A stretch of DNA of 64,000 bases from an uncultured Eubacteriales bacterium (lineage in GTDB: Bacteria; Bacillota; Clostridia; Christensenellales; Aristaeellaceae): positions 1-64,000 of the forward strand of contig CALVNS010000001.1 of NCBI GenBank assembly GCA_944349855.1, written 5' to 3'. Under the pieces are notes generated by a model, which ran no database searches, was not told the DNA's origin, and was given only the letters and a program-made list of their open reading frames with translations. Position numbers and translations under genes: made by a program. This document shows, one piece after another, positions 41,240 to 50,791 of this stretch (the first letter of the stretch is position 1; each line of letters opens with the position of its first letter).

Positions 41240-44200
41240 TCATTGCAGCCCGACGTCGACGCTCAAGAGCGTCTGGCCGGAGCCCAGGGTAAAGACATCG
41301 GTCTGGCCAAAGCCATCGCCGGTGGATACGATATCGCTGTCGATCTCGGGCATGCCCTGCGCGGCGGCCGCAAAGGCGCGGCCTTCCGGCAGGATCGCCC
41401 GCAGGACGTAGCGGCCTGGGCGCAGGGCGTCCATGCGGTAGCGGCCGTATGCGTCGCTGAGTGCCGACTGCGTCAACGTCAGCGCGCCGTCCGCGCCGAC
41501 GGCGTACAGCTCCAGCTGCACGTCGGCGACGAAGGCCTCGCCGTAGTCCTGCAGGCCGTTGCCGTTCTCGTCCAGCCAGACGGTGTCGCGCAGGGGTGCA
41601 GGCCGGATGCGGCCGACGTCGACATGCTCGCGCGCGTCGCCCATCGAGAGCGTCATCTCGGCGGTCGTGCCGGTCTGGCCGGGCACGACGGCCACGTCGG
41701 AGCCCAGATCGTCTGCATCCGGCGCGTTGTCGGTGAACAGATAGCCGCTGGGCAGCGTGAAGCGGACCGCATAGGCACCGGGGCGCAGGCGGTCGAACAG
41801 ATACGCGCCGTCCTCGGCGATGGTGCACGCCCGCACCGTGCGCCACTCGCCATCCGTGCGGCACAGCAGCTCCGCGGTCGTGCCGGCCAGCACGGGCTCG
41901 TCCGCGCCGCGCAGACCGTCGACATTCAGGTCCTCCCAGGCGAGGCCGCCGACGCGCACCTCGGGCAGCGTTGGATAGCTCAGTCCGTCGATGGAGCAGC
42001 CCATGTCCAGCTGCAACTCGCCCGTCTCCCCCTGGGCGTCGTCCGGGTCGGCCAGGTTCAGCGCGACGTTCAGACCGAACAGATAGCCATCCGGCAGTGA
42101 GACTCGCGCGCGGTACGCGCCCGGGCGCAGCGTCGTGAACGCAAAGCCGCCCGCGCTGTCCGTAGAGGTCGAGGCGACGACCGTGCCGCCCTGGAGCAGC
42201 TCCACGAGCGCGCCGCCGAGTGCCTCTTCGCCCTGCGCGCGCAGCCCGTCGCCGTCGCGGTCGATGAACAGTTCGCCCTCAATGGAACCGGCGATGATGA
42301 CGCCCGCGTTCACGTCCGCAATGGACGCGCCCATCTGCAGCTCCATCTGCCCGGTCTGGCCTTCGCTCTGGTCCGCCTGGGGCACGCGGCTGTCGCCGTC
42401 CTCGGGCGTCAGGGTGAAGATCTCCCCGCCCGGCAGGACAAAGCGCACGCTGTAGACGCCCGTGCGCACGCGCGTGAAGGCATAGCGGCCGTACTCGTCC
42501 GTGTAGGCCTGCATGAGCGCCTGTCCATCCTCGTCCAGCAGCTCCGCCAGCGCGCCTGCGACGCCCGATTCGCCCGCGGCCATGTAGCCGTCATACGCGC
42601 TGTCGAGCCAGACCGTGCCGGTCACCTCGCCCACGCCGACGACGCCGATCTGCGCGCTGTGCGTGCGCCCGCTCTCGAGCGTGAAGGCCGCGCTGGCGCC
42701 TTCGAGCGTCTCGACGGTGGGGATGTCGCTCGTGTTCTTGCCATCTTCGCGCTGCTGTGCAAACGCATACCCTTCGGGCAGCGCAGCGCGCAGCGCATAT
42801 TCGCCGGGCATGACGCCGTCAAAGCGCCACGTGCCCGCCTCATCCGTCACGGTCTGGGCGACGAGCGCCTCTCCCTGCCAGAGGGAGACCTGCACGCCGG
42901 GCATGCCCGGCTCGCTGCCGCCGCGGCGGCCGTCATCGTTGAGGTCCTGCCAGGCCTTGCCCTCGATGCCGGCCGGCTCCAGGCCGCCCACGCGCACGTT
43001 CTCGCGCCGTTCGCCCATTGCCAGGGCAAATGCCTCCGTCTGGCCGGTGCGCTCGCCGGCCGATGCGACGGCGCTGTCGCCCGTACGCGTGAGGACATAG
43101 CCGTCCGGCAGCGTCACGCGCACGCTGTAGTTGCCCGGCATCAGCTGCTCGAAGGCAAATGCGCCGGTGCGCAGCGTCGTCTGCGTCTGCACGGCGTTTC
43201 CATCCGCGTTCAGCAGTTCGACGACCGCGCCGCGCACGCCGTCGGCATCCTCTTCGCACAGTCCGTCGTAGTCCGCGTCATCCCACACGACGCCCGAGAC
43301 GGATCCCATGATCAGCGCGCCGCACTCCAGCGCGTCGACTGCCGCGCCTGCGTTCACCTGGACGGGCGCAGTCGTCCCCTCGCCGTCGCGTGCGCTTTCC
43401 AGCGGCGCGCCCGCCGTGAAGACGTAGCCGTCCGGGAGCGTCACGCGCACGCTGTAGCTGCTCGGGCGCACGGAGGCGAACACGAACGCGCCGTCCGAGG
43501 CCGTGACGGTCTGTTGCAGGACGCGATTGTTCTGTGTAAAGATGAGCTCCGCCGTGACGCCCGGCAGCATGCGCTCCGAGGCGCCCATCGCGCCGTCGCC
43601 GTCGCTGTCTTCAAAGATGCGGCCGGAGACCGTGGCGGTCTGCACGACGCCCGCGTCGACGTCGCCCAGGCTTCCGCCCATGGCGACGGTCAGCTCCTTC
43701 GTCTGGGAGACCTCCTCGTCCGTGCGCGGCGCGCAGCCACGCGAGGCGGTCGCGCTCGTGCCGGAGAAGCAGCGTCCGCGCGCCGTAAAGCGCACGCTGT
43801 ACGCGCCCGGCGCAAGCCCTTCAAAGGCGTAGGCGCCGTCCGCATCCGTGGCGGTCGTAGCAATCATCTCGCCGCCGTCCGAGAGCAGGTCGACCTGTAC
43901 GCCCGAGAGCGCGGCCTCGCCCGCATCCCACAGGCCGTTGTCGTCCGCATCCGCAAAGGCGTTGCCGCGAATGGAGCCGGAGATCATCGCGCCGATGTAC
44001 AGCGCCGCGTCCGCCTGTCCCATGGACAGGGTGAAGGGCTGCGTCTCGCCCGTAGCATCCGCAGACATCGGCACCGCACTGACGATTGCGCCTTCGCGTT
44101 CGACGTTCTTCGTCGTGCGCCAGGCGTCCGGCAGCGCATAGGAGAGCACGTATGTGCCCGGGCTGACCGCGCCAAACACGGCGCGTCCCTCGGCGTCCGT

Positions 44201-47200
44201 GTCGAGCGTCAGCTCCTGGCCGCTCACGCCGTTCTCCAGGCGTATGAGCGTCACGCGCACGCCTTCCAGGCCGACCTCCGAGGCGGTCATCACACCGTCG
44301 TACTGCGTATCCTGCCAGCAGACGACCGTCAGCGCCGCGGGCTGCGTCGCGCCCGCGTCCATGCCCTCGATGCGGTCGCCCTCTGCAAGCGCAAAGGGGC
44401 GCGTCGCGCCGCTTGCGGTCACTGCGCCGTAGACGTCGCTGCCGCCTTCGGGCGCATAGCGCGAGAAGACATAGCCATCGGGCAGCTCGAAGAGGACCCG
44501 ATATTCGCCCGCACGCACGCGCGCAAAGGCGTAAGCGCCCTGCGCATCCGTGACCGTCTCAGCGGTCTGAACCGCCTGCCCATCCACGTCGCGGATGAGG
44601 CGGACCGTCACGCCAGCAAAGGAGGTCTCTCCTGCGCCGCGCACGCCATCCGCATCCGCGTCGAGGAAGACGCTGCCCGTCACCTCGCCCGTGCGCACGA
44701 AGCCGGCCGCATACGGCAGCGAGACTTCCCCCGCCGTCAGCGCCGCCGGAACCGTCTGCACATAGGCGCCATCACGCGGGGCGATCAGCCCCTGTGTGCC
44801 GACAGCCGCATAGCCGTCGGGCGCGTCAAAGCGCAGGCTGTACTCACCGGGGAAGAGCTCGTCCAGGTAGAACGCGCCTTCCTCATCCGTGGAGACGGTG
44901 GCAAGCTGCTCTCCCGCATCGTCCAGCAGCGTGACGCGCACGCCCGCGAGCGCCGTCTCGTCTTCGCCGCGCACGCCGTCCGCGTTGGCATCGGCAAACG
45001 CCTCACCGCGGATGGCCGCTCCCTGCAGCGCGCCGACGTTGACGCTTGCAAACGCCTGCTCCGCCGTAAGCTCCACGGTTCCGGACAGGCCCAGTTCGTC
45101 GATGTACGCGCCGCCGCCCAGGCCGTCCCGGCGCTGTGTGACGCGCAGTCCCTCGGGCAGCGACACCTGCACGCGGTATGTGCCCGTATCCAATCCTTCA
45201 AAGCGATATGCGCCGTCCGTGCCCGTCACCGTCTGTGCAGCCACCTGACCGTCGGCGTCGAGCAGCGCAACATATGCGCCTTCGATGCCCGCCTGGCCCT
45301 GCGGGCGCATCCAGCCGTCGCCGTCTGCATCGTCGAACACGACGCCAGCGACCGCCGCATGGACGGACGCCGCAAGCTGGGCGCGCCGGGCGCTCTCCTG
45401 CGTGGCCACGCCGGTGATCATGTCGATGCAGGCCTGCCCATCGAGCGCACCGGTCTGCACGTTTTCTCCACGCGCGTCGGCATACGTATACGTGCCCAGG
45501 CGCTGTGCATTCATCTGAATTTGCGCGTCGACCTCGCTGACGAGCGCAGCCTCGACCCAGACGCCCTCTGCGGAGAATCCGACAGGGATCGCCTCCTCGC
45601 CGGTCTGCAGATCCACGTACAGCACGCGCACGGCCGTCACGACGCCCTCTACATCCTCCAGGGAAATCTCCGCTTCCGCGCTCAGATCGCACGTGCGCAC
45701 GTCGTCCAGCTTCCAGCCGCCCTCGCGCAGGCGATAGACCATCCGTGCGCCAAGCGGGCGCCCATCCGTGCAGGCCGCGGCAGACAGCTGCACGCGCTCG
45801 ATGTCCAGCGCGTCCGTGCCATAGACGAACAGGCCCGCGCCATCGACGGGCACGGCGTTCTCGCCCTGCATGAAGCCCGAGAGCGCAAAGCTTGCCCGTC
45901 CGTCTGCGTACTGGAGCGACGCGGTCATCTCGCCGCCGAGCGTCGGCTGCATCGTGCGCGCGCAGCGCACCTGCACGTCGGCGACGCTGTCGCCTGTGGC
46001 CAGATATGAGGTGATCTCCAGCTCCACGCGCGTCTCCTGCACGCGCGCGTCGAGCATGTATCCCTCCGGCGCGGCGCGCTGCACGAGCAGGTAACGGCCC
46101 ACGGGCAGCGCGGCATCGTTCGTATACGCGCCGTCCGTGCAGGCAAATGTCAACACGGGCTCCTGCTCCGGCTGAAGCTGTGCGCCCACGCCATGCAGCG
46201 CATAGAGCGCAAACTCGCCGCCGGTGAGCGGCGCGCCGGTGGAGGCGTCGCTGAGCGTCACTTTGAAGAAGCCGCGATCCGACGTGCCCGTGATCGACGC
46301 GCTCAGCTCCTGCCCGGAGTAGAGCGTGACGGCATGGTATGTCTCGTCCGCCACAAAGCCGGACGCGGCCCCGTCCTCGATCTCACGCAGATAATAGGTA
46401 GTGCCCTCCGCGCGGGCCGGCAGCGAAAGCGCCGCCTGTGCGCCCGCCTCCAGCTGTGCAGCCGTCGCGTTGGCGTAAATCACCGCCTGATCCTGCGCAT
46501 CCGGGTACGGGAGATATGCCCCCGACTCGTCGAGCGTGTATACGCCGTATGCCGCGCCCAGCGGCACGCTGAACATCTGCAAATCGCTGTTGAACGTGAT
46601 GCCCGTCTTGCTCACGCGCAGGGTCGCGTTTTCGAGCATCGTCACGGACGTCTCCGTCAGTCGGCCCGGCAGGACCGTCACCGCCAGGTCGTCCGCGCGC
46701 CCATATCCCGTGGGGGCAAACGTCTGGCGCAGCACATAGGCGCCGGGCGCAACGTTCAGCGCGCGATACAGGCCGCTACCGGCGGGCGCGAGCTCAATCT
46801 CCTGCGCGTCCGCGTCTGCGACGCCGTCTCCATCCGCGTCAGACAGCAGCGCATAGGCCGTCTGTGCGCTCTGCTGGTCCGTCCAATCGCCCTCCAGGCG
46901 CGCCTCCAGGCCGCCCATGCCCTGGCCGATGCGCATCTTGGCCTCGCCACGTACGCCGTCCTCCACCGAGAACGTCAGCGCGCCGTCGTCCGCGTTTTCG
47001 ATCTGCCCGTCCGCGCGCAGCACAAGCCGATACGTGCCCGCCGGCAGGCGCAGGCTGATGGCGCCCTCCGCGTCGGCGGTGTAGGTCACGGGCGCCTCCG
47101 CCGGATAGGGCGCATAGTCCCAGGGATTGAGCGGATCGCCGCCGGCGTTCAGCGCGTAGAGCGCCAGGCTCGCGCCCGCTACGGGCTGCGCGATCTCCTC

Positions 47201-49093
47201 GCCCGTCGCGCTCAGGTGTACGAGCAGCACTTGCACGGACAGGCCGCCGAGCTCTCGATGCGTCATCTGCGCCTGCACGGCCGCGCCGGGGCGAACGCTC
47301 ACGGTCAGGTCCGCGCAGCCGGCGTAGCCGCCGGGCGCGCGCACGCACGAGACAGTGTACTCGCCCGCATCCAGCAGCTCGGAGACCGCCCGTCCGTTTT
47401 CATCGACGGTCAGCTCCACGCGGTTGCCGGCGGCATCCGTCAGCGCGTACACCGCGCCCGTCAACCGCGCGCCCGTCTCGCTCTGCGCGCTGATCACCAC
47501 GCGCGTGCGCGCCGCAGGCAGCGAGAGCGAGTCTTCCTGCGCCGGCAGCGAGAACGCGACGCCCGTTGCCGCATACTGTGCCAACAGGCTCTGCCCCTCT
47601 TCAGGCATCAGGAGATAATCGCCCTCCGGCAGCGTCACCGTCAGGCGTGCACGCTCGTCCGTCAACACCGTCAGCGCCTCGCCCGTCGCGCTGTCCAGTA
47701 CGGGATTGCCCGCGCCGTCCAGCACGTACAGGCGCACGCCCGCCAGCTGCGTGCGCGTCTCCTGCCCATCGGGCTGCACCTGCGTGCCCACGAGCGTAAA
47801 CGTATGCGTATAGACCGGCAGCAGTTGCAGGCCGATACCGGTCACCTCCGCATCGCGGATGGTCACCTCCGCCCCGGCCAGCGCCACCTGCGCGCCGTCC
47901 ACAGTCGCCTCGTATGCGGGCAGGAAGCCCGCCTCCACCTCGGAGACCTCCAGCGCATAGACGCCCGCAGGCACGACGTCCGTGACGTTCAGCCCATCTT
48001 CGACGTCAAACGGACCGTAGGTCTGTTCTCCCGCGCGCAGCGTCACGGCCGCGCCGGTCCCCTGCGGGGCCTCCAGCTCGACCGCCACGCGACCGCCGGA
48101 CGCATACGCCGTCAGGGATACGGGCGTCTCCTGCTCGTTGGCCACGACGGCCTCGAACGCCTCCGCGCTCATCGAGCACCCCTCGGGCGCGTTCAGGACG
48201 CGCGCGCCGTAGGAGCCCTCTGCCAGGGATACGACAGCCATGCCGTCCGCGTCCGTCTCCAGCTGCACCGTGCCCTCGGGGCCGGTCAGCTCCAGCATCA
48301 GACCGGACAGCGGCGTCTCATGCGTCTGCCCGTCCTCGCCCGCCTCGCGTAGCGCGCACGTCAGGACCAGGCGTCCCTTCTGCGGGTGCACGAACGACAC
48401 GCGCGCGCGCGCGGCCTGCCCGACCTGCACGGTCTGCGCTGTCTGCGCGATGGCCACCGCGCCGGCGGGGGTACGAATCTCTTCGATCGTATACGCGCCC
48501 TCGGCCAGCCCGCCGAACGTCAGCGTGCCCGACGCGTCCGTCTCGGCCTCCACCGTCCGGCCGTCCGGCCCGCTCAGGCGCACCCCCGCGCCCGCGAGCG
48601 GCGCGCCGGCGGTATCCGTGACCGACACGCAGACCTCGCCTGCCATGGCGTTGACGACCTCAATGGACATGCCCGCCTCGATGGGCAGGTATTCCTCCTG
48701 CATGGGCAGGTATCCCGCCGGCGCGGACTCCTGGCGCAGGTAAAACTGCTGGCCCGCCGGCAGCGCAAAGCGCACGGGCTCCTCGCCACTGCGCACGCGC
48801 ATGGGCTCCTGCGGATACAGCGGGTTCGCCCACGGACGCATCTGTCCGTCGGCATCCGCGACGTATACGCCAAACTCCGCGCCGGCCAGCGCGGGCACCT
48901 CCACGGGCTCGTCCGCCTCCTGCGTCAGCGAAAGGCCGCGCACCAGCAGCTGCGCCGTCGCGGCGGCCTCCTGGTTGCGCGCGCCGACATATTGATAGCT
49001 GCCCAGCGCCACCTCTTCGCCCGAAGCGGCGGGCAGCGCAGAGAGCAGCAGGGTTCCCGCCAACAGCCCCGCCATCAGCCTACGAATTTTCAC
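41240..49093 (-). CDS. Giant secreted protein of CnaB-like and SdrD_B-like repeats (2617 residues)
   Basis: Start is a GTG at 49093, with GGAGGT six bases upstream. A signal peptide (KIRRLMAGLLAGTLLLSALPAASG) is followed by about nine CnaB/SpaA-like beta-sandwich units (roughly 40-1020), a unique region (about 1025-1240), and twelve SdrD_B-like repeats of about 110 residues (1243-2617). The repeat consensus is W-x-D-x-D-x-D-G, then PGxYxVRxxLPxGYxF, then a G-x-T-x-x-F-x-L-x-x-G stretch ending in VDxG; the DxDxDG loops should bind calcium. No LPxTG, C-terminal membrane segment or SLH domain is seen; the protein stops right after the twelfth repeat. It is probably a surface fibre or matrix protein, perhaps held by another protein or by isopeptide links. 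Confidence 0.85.
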   Translation of the reverse strand: MKIRRLMAGLLAGTLLLSALPAASGEEVALGSYQYVGARNQEAAATAQLLVRGLSLTQEADEPVEVPALAGAEFGVYVADADGQMRPWANPLYPQEPMRVRSGEEPVRFALPAGQQFYLRQESAPAGYLPMQEEYLPIEAGMSIEVVNAMAGEVCVSVTDTAGAPLAGAGVRLSGPDGRTVEAETDASGTLTFGGLAEGAYTIEEIRTPAGAVAIAQTAQTVQVGQAARARVSFVHPQKGRLVLTCALREAGEDGQTHETPLSGLMLELTGPEGTVQLETDADGMAVVSLAEGSYGARVLNAPEGCSMSAEAFEAVVANEQETPVSLTAYASGGRVAVELEAPQGTGAAVTLRAGEQTYGPFDVEDGLNVTDVVPAGVYALEVSEVEAGFLPAYEATVDGAQVALAGAEVTIRDAEVTGIGLQLLPVYTHTFTLVGTQVQPDGQETRTQLAGVRLYVLDGAGNPVLDSATGEALTVLTDERARLTVTLPEGDYLLMPEEGQSLLAQYAATGVAFSLPAQEDSLSLPAARTRVVISAQSETGARLTGAVYALTDAAGNRVELTVDENGRAVSELLDAGEYTVSCVRAPGGYAGCADLTVSVRPGAAVQAQMTHRELGGLSVQVLLVHLSATGEEIAQPVAGASLALYALNAGGDPLNPWDYAPYPAEAPVTYTADAEGAISLRLPAGTYRLVLRADGQIENADDGALTFSVEDGVRGEAKMRIGQGMGGLEARLEGDWTDQQSAQTAYALLSDADGDGVADADAQEIELAPAGSGLYRALNVAPGAYVLRQTFAPTGYGRADDLAVTVLPGRLTETSVTMLENATLRVSKTGITFNSDLQMFSVPLGAAYGVYTLDESGAYLPYPDAQDQAVIYANATAAQLEAGAQAALSLPARAEGTTYYLREIEDGAASGFVADETYHAVTLYSGQELSASITGTSDRGFFKVTLSDASTGAPLTGGEFALYALHGVGAQLQPEQEPVLTFACTDGAYTNDAALPVGRYLLVQRAAPEGYMLDARVQETRVELEITSYLATGDSVADVQVRCARTMQPTLGGEMTASLQYADGRASFALSGFMQGENAVPVDGAGLFVYGTDALDIERVQLSAAACTDGRPLGARMVYRLREGGWKLDDVRTCDLSAEAEISLEDVEGVVTAVRVLYVDLQTGEEAIPVGFSAEGVWVEAALVSEVDAQIQMNAQRLGTYTYADARGENVQTGALDGQACIDMITGVATQESARRAQLAASVHAAVAGVVFDDADGDGWMRPQGQAGIEGAYVALLDADGQVAAQTVTGTDGAYRFEGLDTGTYRVQVSLPEGLRVTQRRDGLGGGAYIDELGLSGTVELTAEQAFASVNVGALQGAAIRGEAFADANADGVRGEDETALAGVRVTLLDDAGEQLATVSTDEEGAFYLDELFPGEYSLRFDAPDGYAAVGTQGLIAPRDGAYVQTVPAALTAGEVSLPYAAGFVRTGEVTGSVFLDADADGVRGAGETSFAGVTVRLIRDVDGQAVQTAETVTDAQGAYAFARVRAGEYRVLFELPDGYVFSRYAPEGGSDVYGAVTASGATRPFALAEGDRIEGMDAGATQPAALTVVCWQDTQYDGVMTASEVGLEGVRVTLIRLENGVSGQELTLDTDAEGRAVFGAVSPGTYVLSYALPDAWRTTKNVEREGAIVSAVPMSADATGETQPFTLSMGQADAALYIGAMISGSIRGNAFADADDNGLWDAGEAALSGVQVDLLSDGGEMIATTATDADGAYAFEGLAPGAYSVRFTARGRCFSGTSATASRGCAPRTDEEVSQTKELTVAMGGSLGDVDAGVVQTATVSGRIFEDSDGDGAMGASERMLPGVTAELIFTQNNRVLQQTVTASDGAFVFASVRPSSYSVRVTLPDGYVFTAGAPLESARDGEGTTAPVQVNAGAAVDALECGALIMGSVSGVVWDDADYDGLCEEDADGVRGAVVELLNADGNAVQTQTTLRTGAFAFEQLMPGNYSVRVTLPDGYVLTRTGDSAVASAGERTGQTEAFALAMGERRENVRVGGLEPAGIEGKAWQDLNDDGRRGGSEPGMPGVQVSLWQGEALVAQTVTDEAGTWRFDGVMPGEYALRAALPEGYAFAQQREDGKNTSDIPTVETLEGASAAFTLESGRTHSAQIGVVGVGEVTGTVWLDSAYDGYMAAGESGVAGALAELLDEDGQALMQAYTDEYGRYAFTRVRTGVYSVRFVLPGGEIFTLTPEDGDSRVPQADQSEGQTGQMELQMGASIADVNAGVIIAGSIEGELFIDRDGDGLRAQGEEALGGALVELLQGGTVVASTSTDSAGGFAFTTLRPGAYRARVSLPDGYLFGLNVALNLADPDDAQGETGELQLDMGCSIDGLSYPTLPEVRVGGLAWEDLNVDGLRGADEPVLAGTTAELLCRTDGEWRTVRACTIAEDGAYLFDRLRPGAYAVRFTLPSGYLFTDNAPDADDLGSDVAVVPGQTGTTAEMTLSMGDAREHVDVGRIRPAPLRDTVWLDENGNGLQDYGEAFVADVQLELYAVGADGALTLTQSALSDAYGRYRMDALRPGRYVLRAILPEGRAFAAAAQGMPEIDSDIVSTGDGFGQTDVFTLGSGQTLLSVDVGLQ

Positions 49094-49152
49094 GCGTATA
49101 CCTCCATGGCGTGCGTCCCGGCATCGGGAAGCGCCGCCTTCACGTCCGTGTG

Positions 49153-49198
49153 CGCAAAGCGCCAAATTTTCATGAATTTAATAGTATCGCAAAGCGCC
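49153..49198. repeat. Paired 11-bp direct repeats in the giant-gene promoter
   Basis: CGCAAAGCGCC occurs at 49153-49163 and again at 49188-49198, 35 bp apart. One copy lies between the -35 and -10 boxes and the other in the early leader, suggesting binding of a regulator. LytTR-type regulators use paired direct repeats, but no link is proven. Confidence 0.5.
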
Positions 49199-49209
49199 GC
49201 TCTTGTCAA
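49181..49209 (-). promoter_or_regulatory. Promoter of the giant repeat-protein gene
   Basis: TTGACA (49204-49209), 17-bp spacer, TACTAT (49181-49186). The -35 box overlaps that of the divergent promoter. Confidence 0.7.
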
Positions 49210-49231
49210 GGAAAGGACATTGTGGTATCGT
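49203..49231 (+). promoter_or_regulatory. Possible divergent promoter of the thioesterase gene
   Basis: TTGTCA (49203-49208), 17-bp spacer, TATCGT (49226-49231). The -10 is weak. Confidence 0.4.
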
Positions 49232-49276
49232 TAGGACAAGTCCCCGCGGGGGACGACAAAGGAGGCATGAACGGAC

Positions 49277-50032
49277 ATGCAGTCCCGTATGTATGAGACC
49301 ACATTCACCCTCGCTGCGCGCGACGTCGACTTCACCGGACGCCTGCGCCCGTCGGCGATCTTCACGCGCATGCAGGAAGACGGCGAGGCACACGCAAAGG
49401 CGCTGGGATTTGGACGCGAGGCGCTACTGTCGCGCGGGCTGATCTTCGTGCTCTACCGCGCGCAGCTGGAGGTGCGGCAGTATCCCGTGCTGGGCGAAGC
49501 CGTGGTGCATCGCACATGGCCCGGCAAGAGCAACCGCTTCTTCTGCCCGCGCTATCACACCTTTAGCCGGCCGGACGGCACGCCGCTGGCCGCCGTGAAC
49601 ACGCTGTGGGCCGTCATCGACCTGGAGAGCCGCGCGATGCGCTCGCCGCTGACCAGCGGCCTCTCCATGCCGGATACGTCCGACCTGACGCCGCCGCTGC
49701 CCACGCCCGACCACGTCGCCCAGCTGGACGGCCCCGCCCGCATGCGCGCGCACACAGCCGCCTATTCGGACCTGGACGTCAACGGCCACGTGAACAACGC
49801 CCGCTATATTGACTGGATCTGTGACAGTCTGGGCGCGCCGCTGCTGCGCACGCACGCGCTGACGAGCCTGCTGGTCAACTACTCCAGGGAAATCCGGCCC
49901 GACACGCCCACGCAGCTGTATCTGCGCGGGGACGATCAGGCCTTCTCCTTCCTCGCCTGCGGAGAGGGAGACGAGCGCTTCTTTGAGGCCAGCGGCACAT
50001 TGACGCCCTGGAAGGACGACCGCCGCTTCTGA
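49277..50032 (+). CDS. Acyl-ACP thioesterase
   Basis: 251 residues with two hot-dog domains. The second carries the family motif SDLDVNGHVNNARYIDW near 163, with conserved Asn and His of the active centre. The first has VLYRAQLEVRQYPVLGEAVVHRTWPG. The enzyme releases fatty acids from acyl carrier protein in the cytoplasm, influencing chain length or supplying free fatty acid. AGGAGG is 11 bases before the ATG at 49277; an ATG at 49289 is an alternative start. It ends five bases before the convergent recombinase gene. Confidence 0.9.
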   Translation: MQSRMYETTFTLAARDVDFTGRLRPSAIFTRMQEDGEAHAKALGFGREALLSRGLIFVLYRAQLEVRQYPVLGEAVVHRTWPGKSNRFFCPRYHTFSRPDGTPLAAVNTLWAVIDLESRAMRSPLTSGLSMPDTSDLTPPLPTPDHVAQLDGPARMRAHTAAYSDLDVNGHVNNARYIDWICDSLGAPLLRTHALTSLLVNYSREIRPDTPTQLYLRGDDQAFSFLACGEGDERFFEASGTLTPWKDDRRF

Positions 50033-50036
50033 GCCG

Positions 50037-50672
50037 TCACACGGCCGTCCGGGCCGCATCCGCCTGCGCGGGGGCATAGGCGCGCCTTTTGAACCACCGG
50101 CGGAACGTCTCGTGCGAGACGCCCATGGCGCGCGCTGCCGTGCGGATCGACGCCTCGCCCGCCTCCACCCGCGCGCACCAGACGCCAAGCTCCGGCGGCA
50201 CGGGCAGCGGCGGCCGCCCGAACCGCACGCCGCGCAGCCTCGCGGCGGCGATGCCCTCGGCCTGCCGCTGGCGGATGTTGTCGCGCTCGTTTTCGGCCAC
50301 AAAGCTGAGCAGCTGCAGCACCACGTCAGCGATGAACGTCCCCATCAAGTCCCTTCCGCGCCGCGTGTCGAGCAGCGGCATGTCCATCACGGCGATGTCG
50401 ACGCCCTTTTCCTTGGTCAGCACACGCCACTGCTCGATGATCTCCTTGTAATTGCGCCCCAGCCGGTCGATGCTCTTGACGACCAGCAGATCTCCGCGCC
50501 GCAGCTTGCGCACCATGCTCTTGTAGGCCGGGCGCTCGAAGTCCTTGCCGCTCTGCTTGTCCATCCAGATGTTCTGCTGCGGCACGGGAAAGCCTTCCAT
50601 GGCGATCATCTGACGGCTCTCATTCTGCTCGCGCGTCGACACGCGAATGTACCCGTACACCTTTGGCTCCAT
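50037..50672 (-). CDS. Serine recombinase (resolvase/invertase type), 211 residues
   Basis: Start ATG at 50672 (GAGGAGGAA upstream). The catalytic domain begins YGYIRVSTREQNESRQ with nucleophile Ser12. The conserved arginines are in LVVKSIDRLGRNYKEI, and the E-helix is FVAENERDNIRQRQAEGI. The C-terminal helix-turn-helix (VEAGEASIRTAARAMGVSHETFRRWF) is intact. It belongs to the small invertase/resolvase group that exchanges DNA at paired sites. No transposon ends, inverted-repeat pair or other mobile genes are seen nearby, so it may be a resident recombinase or a relic of a lost element. Base use is like that of the neighbours. Confidence 0.88.
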   Translation of the reverse strand: MEPKVYGYIRVSTREQNESRQMIAMEGFPVPQQNIWMDKQSGKDFERPAYKSMVRKLRRGDLLVVKSIDRLGRNYKEIIEQWRVLTKEKGVDIAVMDMPLLDTRRGRDLMGTFIADVVLQLLSFVAENERDNIRQRQAEGIAAARLRGVRFGRPPLPVPPELGVWCARVEAGEASIRTAARAMGVSHETFRRWFKRRAYAPAQADAARTAV

Positions 50673-50729
50673 CGGGCATTCCTCCTCTTCTCCTCGCATC
50701 CGTGCCCCGCGCCCGGGGCGCGTTCCCAC

Positions 50730-50775
50730 AAAAAAATCAAAGGAGCGGAACAGACCTTGCGCCTGTTCCGCTCCT
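50730..50775 (-). terminator. Strong terminator of the SpoIID-SH3 gene
   Basis: Perfect 13-bp stem (50741-50753 with 50763-50775), followed on the minus strand by TTGATTTTTTT. Confidence 0.92.
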
Positions 50776-50791
50776 CGTTTGTTTCTCCGGG

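Noticed and set aside
41240-45400. CRISPR-like or tandem DNA repeat array
   Set aside because: The periodicity is about 330 bp and conserved only at protein level; the DNA copies are diverged.
42659-46009. A 1116-residue plus-strand frame inside the giant gene
   Set aside because: It mirrors the repeat protein; its periodic pattern comes from the repeats on the other strand.
49100-50700. Invertible promoter switch for the giant gene
   Set aside because: No inverted repeat pair flanks the promoter; only direct repeats were found.
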